Below, piece after piece: positions 33,444 through 42,104 of a stretch of DNA of 59,697 nucleotides. A program made the position numbers and the translations under genes. The number at the start of each line of letters is the position of its first letter. Positions within the stretch are counted from its first letter, which is position 1. This stretch comes from Bacteroidales bacterium (GTDB taxonomy: Bacteria > Bacteroidota > Bacteroidia > Bacteroidales > F082): contig JAFGYB010000074.1 in assembly GCA_016936355.1 (NCBI GenBank), forward strand, positions 1 through 59,697. The letters run 5' to 3'. The notes under the pieces were generated by a model. It was given only the letters and a program-made list of their open reading frames with translations, made no database searches and was not told the DNA's origin.

Positions 33444-35894
33444 ATGTGGCAGAATTTTTTTAAAACCGGGTTGCGCATTTTAAGACGCCAGAAGATTTAT
33501 ACCTTTCTGAATCTGGTTGGTCTGATCATAGGTCTGGTGGCCTTTATATTTATTTACCTCTACATTCAAAATGAAATTTCTTACGATCGCGGTTGGAAAA
33601 ACTACCATCATTTGTTTCGCGTAACCCAGGAATATTCCACAGGCGAAAATGCCGATAAACTGGCGTTGACTGCTTTTCCTCTGGCAAACCAACTGGTAGC
33701 TTCATTTCCGAAAGAAGTCGAAGCCACGCGACTATTTTTTATGGATCCCTCCGATCCGAATGCGGTTTCTTCTGTTCGCTATCAGGGGAAATATTATGAT
33801 ATCGCTAAAATGACCATTGCCGACAAACATTTTTTTCATGTTTTTAACTACCGTTTTACAGAAGGCGACCCCGATTCGTGCCTGACAAAACCCAACAGCA
33901 TGGTCATCAGTGAGGCAGTGAAAAACCAAATATTTGGACCGGGAGAAGCACTGGGCAAAAAAGTAAAAACCAGTGTTCGAACCTACACCATCACCGGTGT
34001 TTTTAAAGAAAAGAAATTACCTTCTCACCTCAATTTTAACGCGTTGATTTCCTTCAACTCACTGAATCATGATGAGTTGACTGAATTGCACAAAAACTGG
34101 TTCTGGTTTACCTGTTACACATACGTCAGGCTTAAGCATCCCGAAAATTATCAAACCTTAGCCTGGAATGCCAACAAAGTAATTGACAAAACACTGACCC
34201 AATACATCCACAAGGAGAAAATTAACCTCACAGGGTATTACGGTATTCACCTGCAACCCATCTATAAGATCCACTTTTCATCCGGATTGCTGTACGACAG
34301 TCATTCCAATTCGCAGAAATTTTACCTCTATTTATTCGGAATTATCGCTTTTTTTATTTTGCTCACGGCTTCCATTAATTATATGAACCTGACCACAGCC
34401 CGTGCCATCAAAAGAGCCCGCGAAACCGGAATCAGAAAGATCATCGGTGCCAGCCGAAGGCAATTGCTCAAACAATACATCAGTGAATCGCTGTTGCTGA
34501 CTTTTTCGGCCTTCTTTATTGCCATGAGTCTCGTGGAACTGCTTTTACCCGTTTTCAATAACCTGGTCCAAAAACATATGATACTGATCAGTAGTTTAAC
34601 CACAGGCTACGGAATTATATTCGGAGTGCTTTTGATACTCGTTGTATTTTTCCTGGCTCTGCTCAGTGGAAGTTTCCCTGCATTTATCTTATACAGACTA
34701 AATCCGGCATCCGTTTTGCGGGGAAATAACATCATTATCAACCGGGGTAAAAAGCATTTTACCACAGCGTCTATCAGAAAATCGCTGGTGGTTTTTCAAT
34801 ACATTATTGCCATTGGGGTCATCATCTCCACAGGCATCATTGCAGCACAAATCCATTATGTTAAGAATCAGAACCTGGGTTTCAACCAGAAACAATTACT
34901 TGTTGTAAACAGTCCTCCGGATACTTCCTTCGCCCACCGATCCAAGCCGTTTGTGCAGGCTCTGCAAAAGATTCCGGGAGTAGAAATGGTCACCACCAGT
35001 ACCAATCTGCCCGGATATTTATCCGGTAAAATATTGTTGCGCGTGAATGAAGATCCGCAAAGTGAAATCTACACGCTGAACAGCTATGTGGTGGGGAATG
35101 ATTTTTTCAGGATTCTGCAAATCCCCTTTGTGAACGGAAGGAATTTTTCTCAAAAGATTGACGGTGACACCACCGAGAACCTCATCATTAACGAAGCCGC
35201 CGTGCAATTCTTAAAACTGGATAAGCATTGCATTGGCACAACAATCCAGACACCAACCGGCATTAAAGGAAAGATTATTGGGATTGTCAAGAATTTCAAC
35301 TTTTCATCCCTGCACCAAACCATAGAACCGCTTGCTTTTGTCTATCGGCCCCAGATTCCCCGGTACATTCTGATTCGTTATCAATCACAACAAAAGCCCG
35401 AAATCATTCAACGTCTCCACACAACTTGGGAACAGTTTAATCCCGGATACAATATTTACTACACCGATCTGAATAATAAAATAATCGGCCTGTATCAAAC
35501 CGATCAACGGATGCTGACGTTGTTTATCTACTTTTCATTCATTGTACTGATCATTTCTTCTCTGGGACTGTACGGGCTGTCAGCATTTTTGATCGAACAG
35601 CGCTCCAAGGAAATCAGTATCCGCAAGATACTGGGCGGTTCGGACACAAAAATTCTCTGGTTTCTGGCCAGGGAATATCTCTGGCTTGTTCTGCTCGCTG
35701 GATTGATTGCCTCTCCGCTGGTGTACTATTTTACCGATCAGTGGCTCAATCAATTTGCCTACCACATTCCGCTGAACATTATTTATTTTCCGTTAGGCAT
35801 CCTTACGGTATTGATGATGGCCTTATTCACCGTCTGGATCAAATCTTACGGCATCCTCAGACAGAACCCTTCAGCCGTGATCAAATACGAATGA
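33444..35894 (+). CDS. FtsX-like / MacB-type ABC permease
   Basis: The 816-residue protein has two FtsX modules. The first runs from an N-terminal transmembrane helix (about 20-42) through a MacB periplasmic core-like domain to three helices (about 290-410) with the coupling segment RAIKRARETGIRKIIGAS. The second opens with a helix near 440-460, has another periplasmic domain, and ends in three helices with the matching segment IEQRSKEISIRKILGGS. This duplicated form is typical of Bacteroidota. It works with the adjacent ATPase; the substrate is unknown. Confidence 0.92.
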   Translation: MWQNFFKTGLRILRRQKIYTFLNLVGLIIGLVAFIFIYLYIQNEISYDRGWKNYHHLFRVTQEYSTGENADKLALTAFPLANQLVASFPKEVEATRLFFMDPSDPNAVSSVRYQGKYYDIAKMTIADKHFFHVFNYRFTEGDPDSCLTKPNSMVISEAVKNQIFGPGEALGKKVKTSVRTYTITGVFKEKKLPSHLNFNALISFNSLNHDELTELHKNWFWFTCYTYVRLKHPENYQTLAWNANKVIDKTLTQYIHKEKINLTGYYGIHLQPIYKIHFSSGLLYDSHSNSQKFYLYLFGIIAFFILLTASINYMNLTTARAIKRARETGIRKIIGASRRQLLKQYISESLLLTFSAFFIAMSLVELLLPVFNNLVQKHMILISSLTTGYGIIFGVLLILVVFFLALLSGSFPAFILYRLNPASVLRGNNIIINRGKKHFTTASIRKSLVVFQYIIAIGVIISTGIIAAQIHYVKNQNLGFNQKQLLVVNSPPDTSFAHRSKPFVQALQKIPGVEMVTTSTNLPGYLSGKILLRVNEDPQSEIYTLNSYVVGNDFFRILQIPFVNGRNFSQKIDGDTTENLIINEAAVQFLKLDKHCIGTTIQTPTGIKGKIIGIVKNFNFSSLHQTIEPLAFVYRPQIPRYILIRYQSQQKPEIIQRLHTTWEQFNPGYNIYYTDLNNKIIGLYQTDQRMLTLFIYFSFIVLIISSLGLYGLSAFLIEQRSKEISIRKILGGSDTKILWFLAREYLWLVLLAGLIASPLVYYFTDQWLNQFAYHIPLNIIYFPLGILTVLMMALFTVWIKSYGILRQNPSAVIKYE

Positions 35895-35960
35895 ACTATG
35901 ATTTAAAATCATAGTTGTACGAACAGAAAAATTCTCTTCCCGGTTCTCCGGGAAGAGAAT
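35894..35960. terminator. Two stem-loops between convergent genes
   Basis: AACTATGATT pairs with AATCATAGTT (35894-35916), and ATTCTCTTCCCGG (35931-35943) pairs perfectly with CCGGGAAGAGAAT (35948-35960) around a 4-base loop. They lie between the permease stop and the amtB stop. T runs are weak, so the second may end transcripts with help or stabilise 3-prime ends. Confidence 0.55.
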
Positions 35961-35988
35961 AACCATGAAAAAAAAGGTTTTCATTCTG

Positions 35989-37380
35989 TCAGTCAAAAGC
36001 AGTATAAGCTGTTTCACCGTGCATGGATTCATCCAGTCCCATGGCTTCCTGTTTGTCTGAAGCACGCAGTCCGACCAATTTGTTGACTACCAGGAAAAGG
36101 ATCCATGTTCCGATACCGGAATAAACAACCGTAGCCAAAACAGCAATGACTTGAACTAACAGCTGATGAGGATTTCCATAAAAAGCCCCGCGGGCAGCCT
36201 GAATGGCCGGTGTTGCCAACAACCCGGTCATCAGGGCACCTACGATGCCCCCGATACCGTGAACACCAAAAGCGTCCAGGGTATCATCGTAACCCAGTTT
36301 GGGTTTCACATAAGCCACCATTAAATAACAAACCAGCGAAACTACTATTCCAATAATCAGTGAACCTGTAACACCCACAAAACCGGATGCCGGGGTAATC
36401 GCTACCAAACCAGCAACAGCGCCGGTAGCCAGCCCAACCAGCGTAGGTTTCTTTCCAATGATCCAGTCGAGCAATGCCCAGGTGAACGCAGCGGCAGCGG
36501 TGGCAATATGGGTTACCAGAAAAGCGTTGGCAGCCAGTCCGTCGGCGGCCAGCCCGCTACCGGCATTAAATCCAAACCAGCCGACCCAAAGCAAAGCTGC
36601 ACCAATGGCCACAAAAGGTATACTGTGGGGGGGGATGGCGTGTCGCTGATAATCGCGGCGTTTACCCAACATCACAGCCATCACTAAAGCGGCAATCCCC
36701 GCGTTAATGTGTACCACCGTGCCTCCGGCAAAGTCCAAAGCCCCCAGTTTGGCCAGCCAACCATCCGAAGACCAAACCCAGTGAGCTATGGGATTATAAA
36801 TCAACAACGCCCACAGCAATGAAAAAATCACAAAGCCTTTGAATTTAATTCTCTCGGCAAAGGCGCCGATGATCAAGGCGGGTGTAATGACTGCAAACAT
36901 CATCTGGAAAATGATAAAAACAATATGAGGAATGGTTCCGATCATAACGGGTTGTCCATTGACAATTTGCCCTGTGGGTTGTGAATGAGAAATAAAATAG
37001 GGACTTAAATCACTGATTTTGATTCCGTGTAAAAATGACCAATCGAACCCGCCAATATAAGGAGCCAGTGGACCGGTGGTTGTACCAAAAGCCAAGCTGT
37101 ATCCCACAACCACCCATTCAATACTGATCACTGCAGTGATCATAAAAATCTGCATCAGTACACTGACAAAATTTTTCCTGCGTACCAGACCGCCATAAAA
37201 GAGTGCCAGTCCGGGAATTGACATCAAAAGTACCAGCGCAGTAGCCACAATCATCCAGGCCGTGTCGCCCGTATTAATTGATGGCCCGGGTGTTGTCGTT
37301 ACGACGGGGGCACCCAGAGCCATCAGAGGAGCAATGAATAAAATTAAAACAACTATAAATGTAAAACTGATCTTTTTCAT
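35989..37380 (-). CDS. amtB: Ammonium transporter
   Basis: The 463-residue protein has a signal-like first helix and eleven transmembrane segments. The pore pair is seen as the His of DFAGGTVVHINAG and of DAFGVHGIGGI; GLALFYGGLVRRKN lies near the start. AmtB conducts ammonium or ammonia inward and is gated by GlnK, whose gene lies 30 bases upstream in the same operon. A probable glutamine-sensing attenuator lies ahead of glnK. Confidence 0.96.
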   Translation of the reverse strand: MKKISFTFIVVLILFIAPLMALGAPVVTTTPGPSINTGDTAWMIVATALVLLMSIPGLALFYGGLVRRKNFVSVLMQIFMITAVISIEWVVVGYSLAFGTTTGPLAPYIGGFDWSFLHGIKISDLSPYFISHSQPTGQIVNGQPVMIGTIPHIVFIIFQMMFAVITPALIIGAFAERIKFKGFVIFSLLWALLIYNPIAHWVWSSDGWLAKLGALDFAGGTVVHINAGIAALVMAVMLGKRRDYQRHAIPPHSIPFVAIGAALLWVGWFGFNAGSGLAADGLAANAFLVTHIATAAAAFTWALLDWIIGKKPTLVGLATGAVAGLVAITPASGFVGVTGSLIIGIVVSLVCYLMVAYVKPKLGYDDTLDAFGVHGIGGIVGALMTGLLATPAIQAARGAFYGNPHQLLVQVIAVLATVVYSGIGTWILFLVVNKLVGLRASDKQEAMGLDESMHGETAYTAFD

Positions 37381-37410
37381 TTTTCTGGATTTCGGGAATG
37401 AACAAATGGA

Positions 37411-37770
37411 TTAATTTTCGGTTGTTTCGGGATTATACAAAGCTTCAGGTCCCGTTTCACCAGTACGGATACGGTACGTATCCTGGATATCTGAAACAAA
37501 AATTTTTCCGTCGCCCATTTCTCCGGTTCGGGCGGCCTTCATAATGGCCTGCACCGTAGTCTCCAGATTTTGATCGCGCACCACTATAGACAGCATGTGT
37601 CGCTGAATATAGTGAGAATGAAATACCTGCCCTCTAACTAACAGATCTTCGGTGGACTTCCCCAATCCGGTAATGTCCCAATAGGAAAACCAGTCAATGC
37701 CCACTTCATACAACGCTTTCTTGACGTCTTCAAATTTGGATCTTCGAACAATCGCTTCAATTTTTTTCAT
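37411..37770 (-). CDS. glnK: P-II nitrogen regulatory protein (GlnK type) with divergent T-loop
   Basis: The 119-residue trimeric signal protein binds ATP and 2-oxoglutarate and blocks AmtB when nitrogen is ample. TGEMGDGKIFVSDI and YRIRTGETGPEAL match the PII nucleotide-binding B and C loops. The T-loop is unusual. The canonical RGAEY (uridylylation Tyr51) is RGQVF (Phe50), and the Gln of GFGRQKG is Ser39 in GLGKSTE. Uridylylation at the usual site is therefore impossible. No promoter of its own is visible between its start and the terminator at 37793-37824, so it appears to rely on read-through from the upstream leader. Confidence 0.93.
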   Translation of the reverse strand: MKKIEAIVRRSKFEDVKKALYEVGIDWFSYWDITGLGKSTEDLLVRGQVFHSHYIQRHMLSIVVRDQNLETTVQAIMKAARTGEMGDGKIFVSDIQDTYRIRTGETGPEALYNPETTEN

Positions 37771-37792
37771 GGTTTAAAAAATTTGGTAAAAC

Positions 37793-37824
37793 AAAAAAAG
37801 CTTATGAGTAATCCCATAAGCTTT
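37793..37824 (-). terminator. Attenuator terminator ahead of glnK-amtB
   Basis: On the minus strand AAAGCTTATG (37824-37815), loop GGATTACT, then CATAAGCTTT (37806-37797), followed by more T residues: a 10-bp perfect intrinsic terminator. It lies 23 bases before the glnK start, and no promoter is visible between the two. Its left arm is also claimed by the antiterminator (37809-37855). Confidence 0.8.
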
Positions 37825-37855
37825 AAATAATTATCTAAATATCCTTACGGGATTA
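37809..37855 (-). promoter_or_regulatory. Candidate antiterminator of the glnK-amtB attenuator
   Basis: In the minus-strand RNA, UAAUCCCGUAAG (37855-37844) starts at the base after the leader stop codon. It can pair over 12 contiguous bases (one G-U) with CUUAUGGGAUUA (37820-37809). The second arm covers the inner left arm and loop of the terminator, so the two structures exclude each other. A ribosome at the leader stop would cover 37844-37855 and let the terminator form. A ribosome stalled at the Gln codons upstream would leave it free. Confidence 0.65.
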
Positions 37856-38044
37856 TCACGTTCGAATTTGATTTTGTTGTTGGTTCATCATTTGATTCAT
37901 TATGGCATTCCTGTTTAGGGGCCGAACACTTTGCTGAACCAAATTTGCAGTAATAATGTATTGAGCGAAAAAAAATGAGGCCACAGGATACAAAGCAGTA
38001 TTATCTGTCCAAATAAAGAACCGCTGAATTAATTTGTATCCCAT
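37856..38044 (-). CDS. Small gene or leader peptide ending in a Gln/Asn-rich run
   Basis: The 62-residue frame (start ATG 38044, with AAAGGA six bases upstream) has one hydrophobic stretch (about 19-38, including ASFFFAQYIITANLV) and ends in MNQMMNQQQNQIRT. An internal ATG at 37900, with AGGA eight bases before it, would yield just this 14-residue tail: five Gln (all CAA) and three Asn. It has its own promoter (38065-38094), and its stop is immediately followed by the antiterminator and terminator ahead of glnK-amtB. Classical amino-acid attenuators have this layout. It may equally encode a small membrane protein; no homologue is recognised. Confidence 0.6.
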   Translation of the reverse strand: MGYKLIQRFFIWTDNTALYPVASFFFAQYIITANLVQQSVRPLNRNAIMNQMMNQQQNQIRT

Positions 38045-38064
38045 TTTCATCCTTTTGTGTTTTT

Positions 38065-38094
38065 CAAAAATAGAAAAACAAAATGCCCTGTCAA
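38065..38094 (-). promoter_or_regulatory. Promoter of the leader and probably of glnK-amtB
   Basis: On the minus strand TTG (38094-38092), exactly 19 bases, then TATTTTTG (38072-38065), one of the best matches to the Bacteroidota consensus in the window. It lies 21 bases upstream of ATG 38044. Confidence 0.7.
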
Positions 38095-38375
38095 CAGGTT
38101 TGTCCACAGAGCAAATCATTCATCCCAGCCCGAAATCCATTCAAATTCAATCATAATTAACTGATTTTATTACAAATAAAGTATCAACCATCTCCAATTC
38201 TTAAAAATGAATGGGAAAAAACATAACACGAAAAGTTATCCATTTAAAACGTTTGCACAAAAAACAATCAATCAGCACTTTACAATAATTTAATCTTGAA
38301 ACCACAATTTAGAACGGATCTGACAGGCGTATTTTTTTATATTTGGGAGAACTCTTTTTGTTAAAATCAACCTCT
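38095..38375. other. AT-rich intergenic region
   Basis: This divergent intergenic region runs between the leader promoter and the outer-membrane protein gene. TATATTTG (38338-38345) is a -7-like element for the latter, without a clear -33 box. No RNA gene or ORF with support is seen. Confidence 0.5.
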
Positions 38376-38948
38376 ATGAAAAAGTTACTCCTGTCTTTTT
38401 TGATGCTTCTGTTTTCAATGTCAGTCTTTGCCCAATTGGCTTCCGTTGAGAAATCTGTTACCGGAATTCAAGCGGGTTATCTTGGTTTGTGGGGATACAA
38501 CGAATTAAAATTGGATAACGAACTTGTTTTCAGAACCGATTTAGGATTCGATGGCGGAGTGTTCATGGGAAGTGGGTTGGCAAAAACAGGCTATTTGCTG
38601 AATCCGGTTCTGTCAGTGGGGATCAAATACTATTATAATTTAAATAAAAGGTTGGCCCGGGGAAAGTCAATCGGCGGGAACAGCGGCGACTATTTGATGC
38701 TGATGTCTCGTTTTCATCCCGGAGGTAGAATTGTAATTTCAAATTACAACGACCTCACAACCAGCACCAGCGTATCGCTGTCTGCCCTTTGGGGCACCCG
38801 GCAAACTATTGGCAAGCACTTTATATTTGAAACCGGCTTTGGCCCCACGTATGTGTACAATATGACTCTGGGGAACAGTATCATTGAACGATCCGATAAA
38901 TCATACTTCGGGTTAGCTTTTCTGCTGACATTCGGATATAGATTCTAA
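38376..38948 (+). CDS. Probable outer-membrane beta-barrel protein
   Basis: The 190-residue protein has a signal peptide (MKKLLLSFLMLLFSMSVFAQ) and a mature part of alternating hydrophobic/polar strands (TGIQAGYLGLWGYNEL, SVGIKYYYNLNKRL, GRIVISNYNDL, HFIFETGFGPTYVYN). It ends FLLTFGYRF, a C-terminal aromatic as in outer-membrane barrels. About eight strands are likely. Function is unknown. Start 38376 is chosen because the 11 residues before it would disrupt the signal peptide. Confidence 0.7.
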   Translation: MKKLLLSFLMLLFSMSVFAQLASVEKSVTGIQAGYLGLWGYNELKLDNELVFRTDLGFDGGVFMGSGLAKTGYLLNPVLSVGIKYYYNLNKRLARGKSIGGNSGDYLMLMSRFHPGGRIVISNYNDLTTSTSVSLSALWGTRQTIGKHFIFETGFGPTYVYNMTLGNSIIERSDKSYFGLAFLLTFGYRF

Positions 38949-38966
38949 AGAAATACGACAACTGAT

Positions 38967-40065
38967 TTACTCATGCTGGGAGCCACCGTATTCCATTAAA
39001 TAGGATTTAATGAATCCATCCAGCTCTCCGTCCAAAACAGCCTGGGTATTGGAAGTCTCGTAATTGGTTCGCAGGTCTTTCACCATTTTGTAGGGATGCA
39101 GGACATACGAACGAATCTGGGAACCCCACTCAATTTTCTTTTTATTCCCCTCAATTTCTGCCTGGGCTTCCTGCTTTTTCCGCAGTTCCATCTCATACAA
39201 TTGCGAACGCAGCATCTGCATGGCTTTTTCTCGGTTCTGCAATTGAGAGCGTGTTTCCTGGCATTCTATTACCAGTCCTGATGGCTCGTGACGCAAACGT
39301 ACAGCGGTTTCCACTTTGTTTACATTTTGTCCTCCCGGACCGCTGCTGCGGAATGTATCCCAGCTGATGTCTGCCGGCGTGATCTGAATCTCAATATTAT
39401 CATCCACCACAGGATATACATACACTGATGCAAAAGAAGTATGCCGACGGTTGGCCGAATCGTAAGGAGAAAGTCGCACCAGCCGGTGCACTCCGTTTTC
39501 TCCTTTCAGATAACCAAAGGCAAATTCCCCATCTATTTCGAGCGACACCGATTTAATACCGGCCACATCACCTTCCTGAAATTCCAGTTCCTTTACCTTG
39601 AAATTATTGCGTTCCCCGTAGCGGATGTACATGCGCATGAGCATTTCTGCCCAGTCCTGACTTTCCGTTCCACCGGCACCGGGATTGATTTTTAGTATGG
39701 CACTGAGCCGGTCTTCTTCCTTGCCCAGCATGCGCAAAAACTCCAGCGATTCCAACTCTTTTTCTGCAGCAGCAAACTGACTGTCCACTTCCTCCTGTGA
39801 AGCCTCGCCTTCTTTCAGAAATTCTGCCAGGGTAGCCAGATCATTTACTGCTTCTTCGGCTTTCTCATAAGTTTCGACCCAGTGTTTTTTTTCCTTGATT
39901 TTTTTCAACAATGCTTCCGCATTTTTCGGATCATTCCAAAAATCGGGAGCCTGTGTTTTTTCTTCTTCCTCTTCAATTTCCATCAACTTCCGGTCGATGT
40001 CAAAGATACCTCCTCAGAGCCACTAGTCGTTCCGACAGGCCCTTCATAGCTTCAGCTGTGTACAT
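38967..40065 (-). CDS. prfB: Peptide chain release factor 2, with programmed +1 frameshift
   Basis: RF2 ends translation at UAA and UGA. The gene starts at ATG 40065 ([21 protein letters not shown]) and meets an in-frame TGA at 40002-40000 within AGGAGG-TAT-CTT-TGA-C, the classic autoregulatory slippage site with its internal Shine-Dalgarno. Skipping T40002 joins [15 protein letters not shown] and the remaining frame to 38967, about 366 residues in all. [18 protein letters not shown] carries the GGQ hydrolysis motif. The stop-reading tripeptide region is [14 protein letters not shown], where SPF is usual. A TACTTTTG -7 element lies at 40090-40083. Confidence 0.95.
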
Positions 40066-40132
40066 GGTTATGAATTTTGGTGCAAAAGTAACAAAAGATG
40101 GCTCTTTTAAAAGCGAAAACAAACGATAACAT

Positions 40133-40585
40133 TCAAAGCTCGTCTTTCAGAACCCTCCACACCAATTCGGGTTGAAAACCTTTCTGAGCCGCATAGCGGA
40201 CGAGTTTTTGCAGGCGGTTGTATTCGCTTTTGGCTTCCACTTTCTTGGAAGACAACACGGCCTTCAGTGTGTGGATGTATTCTTCATCATCCAGTTCCTG
40301 CAATCCGATCTGGATGGTAAGGTCAGGAATTTGTTTTTGCTTCATGGCCTGAATGATCTTATTTCGCCCCCACTTGTTGTGCCGCAGCTTTCCCACTGCA
40401 AAAGTCCGGGCATAGCGTTCTTCATCCAAATAATTTTCCTCTTCCAGCTTTTTAATGATTTCTTCAATGGTTTCTTCGGAAGCCCGCCATTCCAACAATT
40501 TGTTTTTCACATCAAAAAGCGAACGCTCCTGGTAGGCACAATAATTGCGCGCCTTATCCAGTAAAAATTCGGGAGGTGGTACCAT
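40133..40585 (-). CDS. recX: Regulatory protein RecX
   Basis: The 150-residue helical protein has the RecX repeats: NYCAYQERSLFDVKNKLLEW, NYLDEERYARTFAVGKLRHNKWGRNKIIQAMKQK and KLVRYAAQKGFQPELVWRVL. RecX binds and limits RecA filaments. Here it lies upstream of prfB on the same strand, not beside recA. Confidence 0.88.
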   Translation of the reverse strand: MVPPPEFLLDKARNYCAYQERSLFDVKNKLLEWRASEETIEEIIKKLEEENYLDEERYARTFAVGKLRHNKWGRNKIIQAMKQKQIPDLTIQIGLQELDDEEYIHTLKAVLSSKKVEAKSEYNRLQKLVRYAAQKGFQPELVWRVLKDEL

Positions 40586-40631
40586 GGCAAAAAATTTGTT
40601 TTGCCGAAGTTACGAAATTTTCAAAGCAATA

Positions 40632-41243
40632 TTACGGCTGCCAGGTAGGAAACTCATAGCCTTGGCGGGAAAAATATTCCAGGAACCGGGGCAAAGCATA
40701 CAACATATTTTGTTCTGATTTAATACTGTCGTGAAAGACCACAATATCTCCCGGTCCGCTGTGTTTAATGGCTTTATTCAGACAAGCTTCCGGTTTCAGT
40801 TTAGCATCATAATCATAAGTGATCACCGACCACATAACCAGCTGATACTCCTTTTGAAGGGCACGTACCTGAGCGGGTTTGATTCGCCCGTAAGGGGGTC
40901 GGAAGTACGGGGATTGTACCAGCTCATTACACAAGGCAACGTCTTCCACATAGGCCTCAGTGGTCATCCCCCATCCTTTCAAATGATGAAAGGTATGGTT
41001 CCCGACCAAATGACCGGCATCCCGGACTTGCTGGAAGGTTTCGGGGTATTTCCGCACGTTGTCTCCCACGCAAAAAAAACAGGCTTTAGCCTCAAACTGC
41101 GCGAGAATATTCAGTACTTTTGGCGTGATTTTCGGGTGTGGCCCGTCATCGAAGGTGAGGTAAATTTCCTTACCTGTAACCGCCTCTTTCCAAAGCATTT
41201 TTGGGAAAAAGCGATGCAAAAATTCTGGTGTCTGCGGTCTCAT
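40632..41243 (-). CDS. Polysaccharide deacetylase (NodB-type, CE4)
   Basis: The 203-residue protein has the CE4 motifs: TFDDGPHPK (catalytic Asp and metal Asp), HTFHHLKGWG (metal His pair, HxxxH), RPPYGRIKP and DIVVFHDSIKS. It deacetylates a GlcNAc-type polymer such as peptidoglycan. No signal peptide is visible from ATG 41243. A promoter (41249-41276) ends six bases before this ATG, which excludes the earlier ATG at 41276. Confidence 0.88.
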   Translation of the reverse strand: MRPQTPEFLHRFFPKMLWKEAVTGKEIYLTFDDGPHPKITPKVLNILAQFEAKACFFCVGDNVRKYPETFQQVRDAGHLVGNHTFHHLKGWGMTTEAYVEDVALCNELVQSPYFRPPYGRIKPAQVRALQKEYQLVMWSVITYDYDAKLKPEACLNKAIKHSGPGDIVVFHDSIKSEQNMLYALPRFLEYFSRQGYEFPTWQP

Positions 41244-41248
41244 GTCTG

Positions 41249-41276
41249 CAAAGATACACGCAAAACGTAAAAACAA
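41249..41276 (-). promoter_or_regulatory. Promoter of the deacetylase gene, nearly leaderless
   Basis: On the minus strand TTG (41276-41274), 17 bases, then TATCTTTG (41256-41249). The start codon lies five bases further on, about where transcription should begin. Confidence 0.55.
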
Positions 41277-41294
41277 ATTTTAAACTGCAAAAAA

Positions 41295-42041
41295 ATGAAA
41301 CGACTCGTTTTGGTACGACACGGTGAAAGTGCCTGGAACAAAGAAAACAGATTCACTGGCTGGACCAACGTTCAGCTGACAGAACAGGGTGTAAAAGAAG
41401 CCAAAGAGGCTGGTAAAGTGCTGAAAAAAGAAGGCTATAATTTTCGTTTGGCCTACACTTCCTATCTCACACGCGCCATTAAAACCCTGTGGCTTATTTT
41501 AGAAGAAATGGATCTGATGTGGATTGAAGAACGCAAAAGCTGGCGTTTGAACGAAAAGCATTACGGAAATCTTCAGGGACTGAACAAAGCTGAAACGGCT
41601 GAAAAATACGGGGATGAAAAAGTTCTTATGTGGCGGCGAAGCTTTGATGTTCCACCGGAACCGTTGGGTGATAACGACGAAAGAAATCCCCGCCTCGATC
41701 CACGGTATGCCGGAGTTCCGGCAACTGATCTGCCGCTGACCGAATCACTGAAAGAAGTAATCGACCGACTGGATCCCTATTGGGAAGAAGAAATTAAACC
41801 CTCGTTGCAACAAGAAGATGACTTGCTGGTAGCTGCCCATGGGAACAGCTTACGTGCACTTGTAATGAAACTGAAGGGGATGAGTGAAGAAGAGATTCTG
41901 GGTTTCAATATTCCCACAGGCATTCCGTATGTCTTTGAATTCGACGACAACCTGAATCTGGTAAAAGATTATTTTCTTGGTGATCCGGAAGTAGTCAAAG
42001 CACTGATGGAAAAAGTCGCCAACCAGGCAAAAAAGAAATAA
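41295..42041 (+). CDS. gpmA: 2,3-bisphosphoglycerate-dependent phosphoglycerate mutase
   Basis: The 248-residue glycolytic enzyme interconverts 3- and 2-phosphoglycerate. [18 protein letters not shown] holds the phospho-His near residue 10. [36 protein letters not shown] and [14 protein letters not shown] complete the active site. A terminator follows. Confidence 0.95.
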   Translation: MKRLVLVRHGESAWNKENRFTGWTNVQLTEQGVKEAKEAGKVLKKEGYNFRLAYTSYLTRAIKTLWLILEEMDLMWIEERKSWRLNEKHYGNLQGLNKAETAEKYGDEKVLMWRRSFDVPPEPLGDNDERNPRLDPRYAGVPATDLPLTESLKEVIDRLDPYWEEEIKPSLQQEDDLLVAAHGNSLRALVMKLKGMSEEEILGFNIPTGIPYVFEFDDNLNLVKDYFLGDPEVVKALMEKVANQAKKK

Positions 42042-42051
42042 GTTTGAACCG

Positions 42052-42076
42052 GGGGAGAAAATTTCTCCCCTTTTTT
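42052..42076 (+). terminator. Terminator after gpmA
   Basis: GGGGAGAAA (42052-42060) pairs with TTTCTCCCC (42062-42070) around a short turn, then a T run. Confidence 0.85.
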
Positions 42077-42104
42077 CAATGACCCCTTAAAACTTTTTCG
42101 GATC

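Noticed and set aside
39986..40065. prfB as a pseudogene broken by a stop
   Set aside because: The in-frame TGA sits in the exact programmed frameshift context with an upstream AGGAGG, so the gene is intact.
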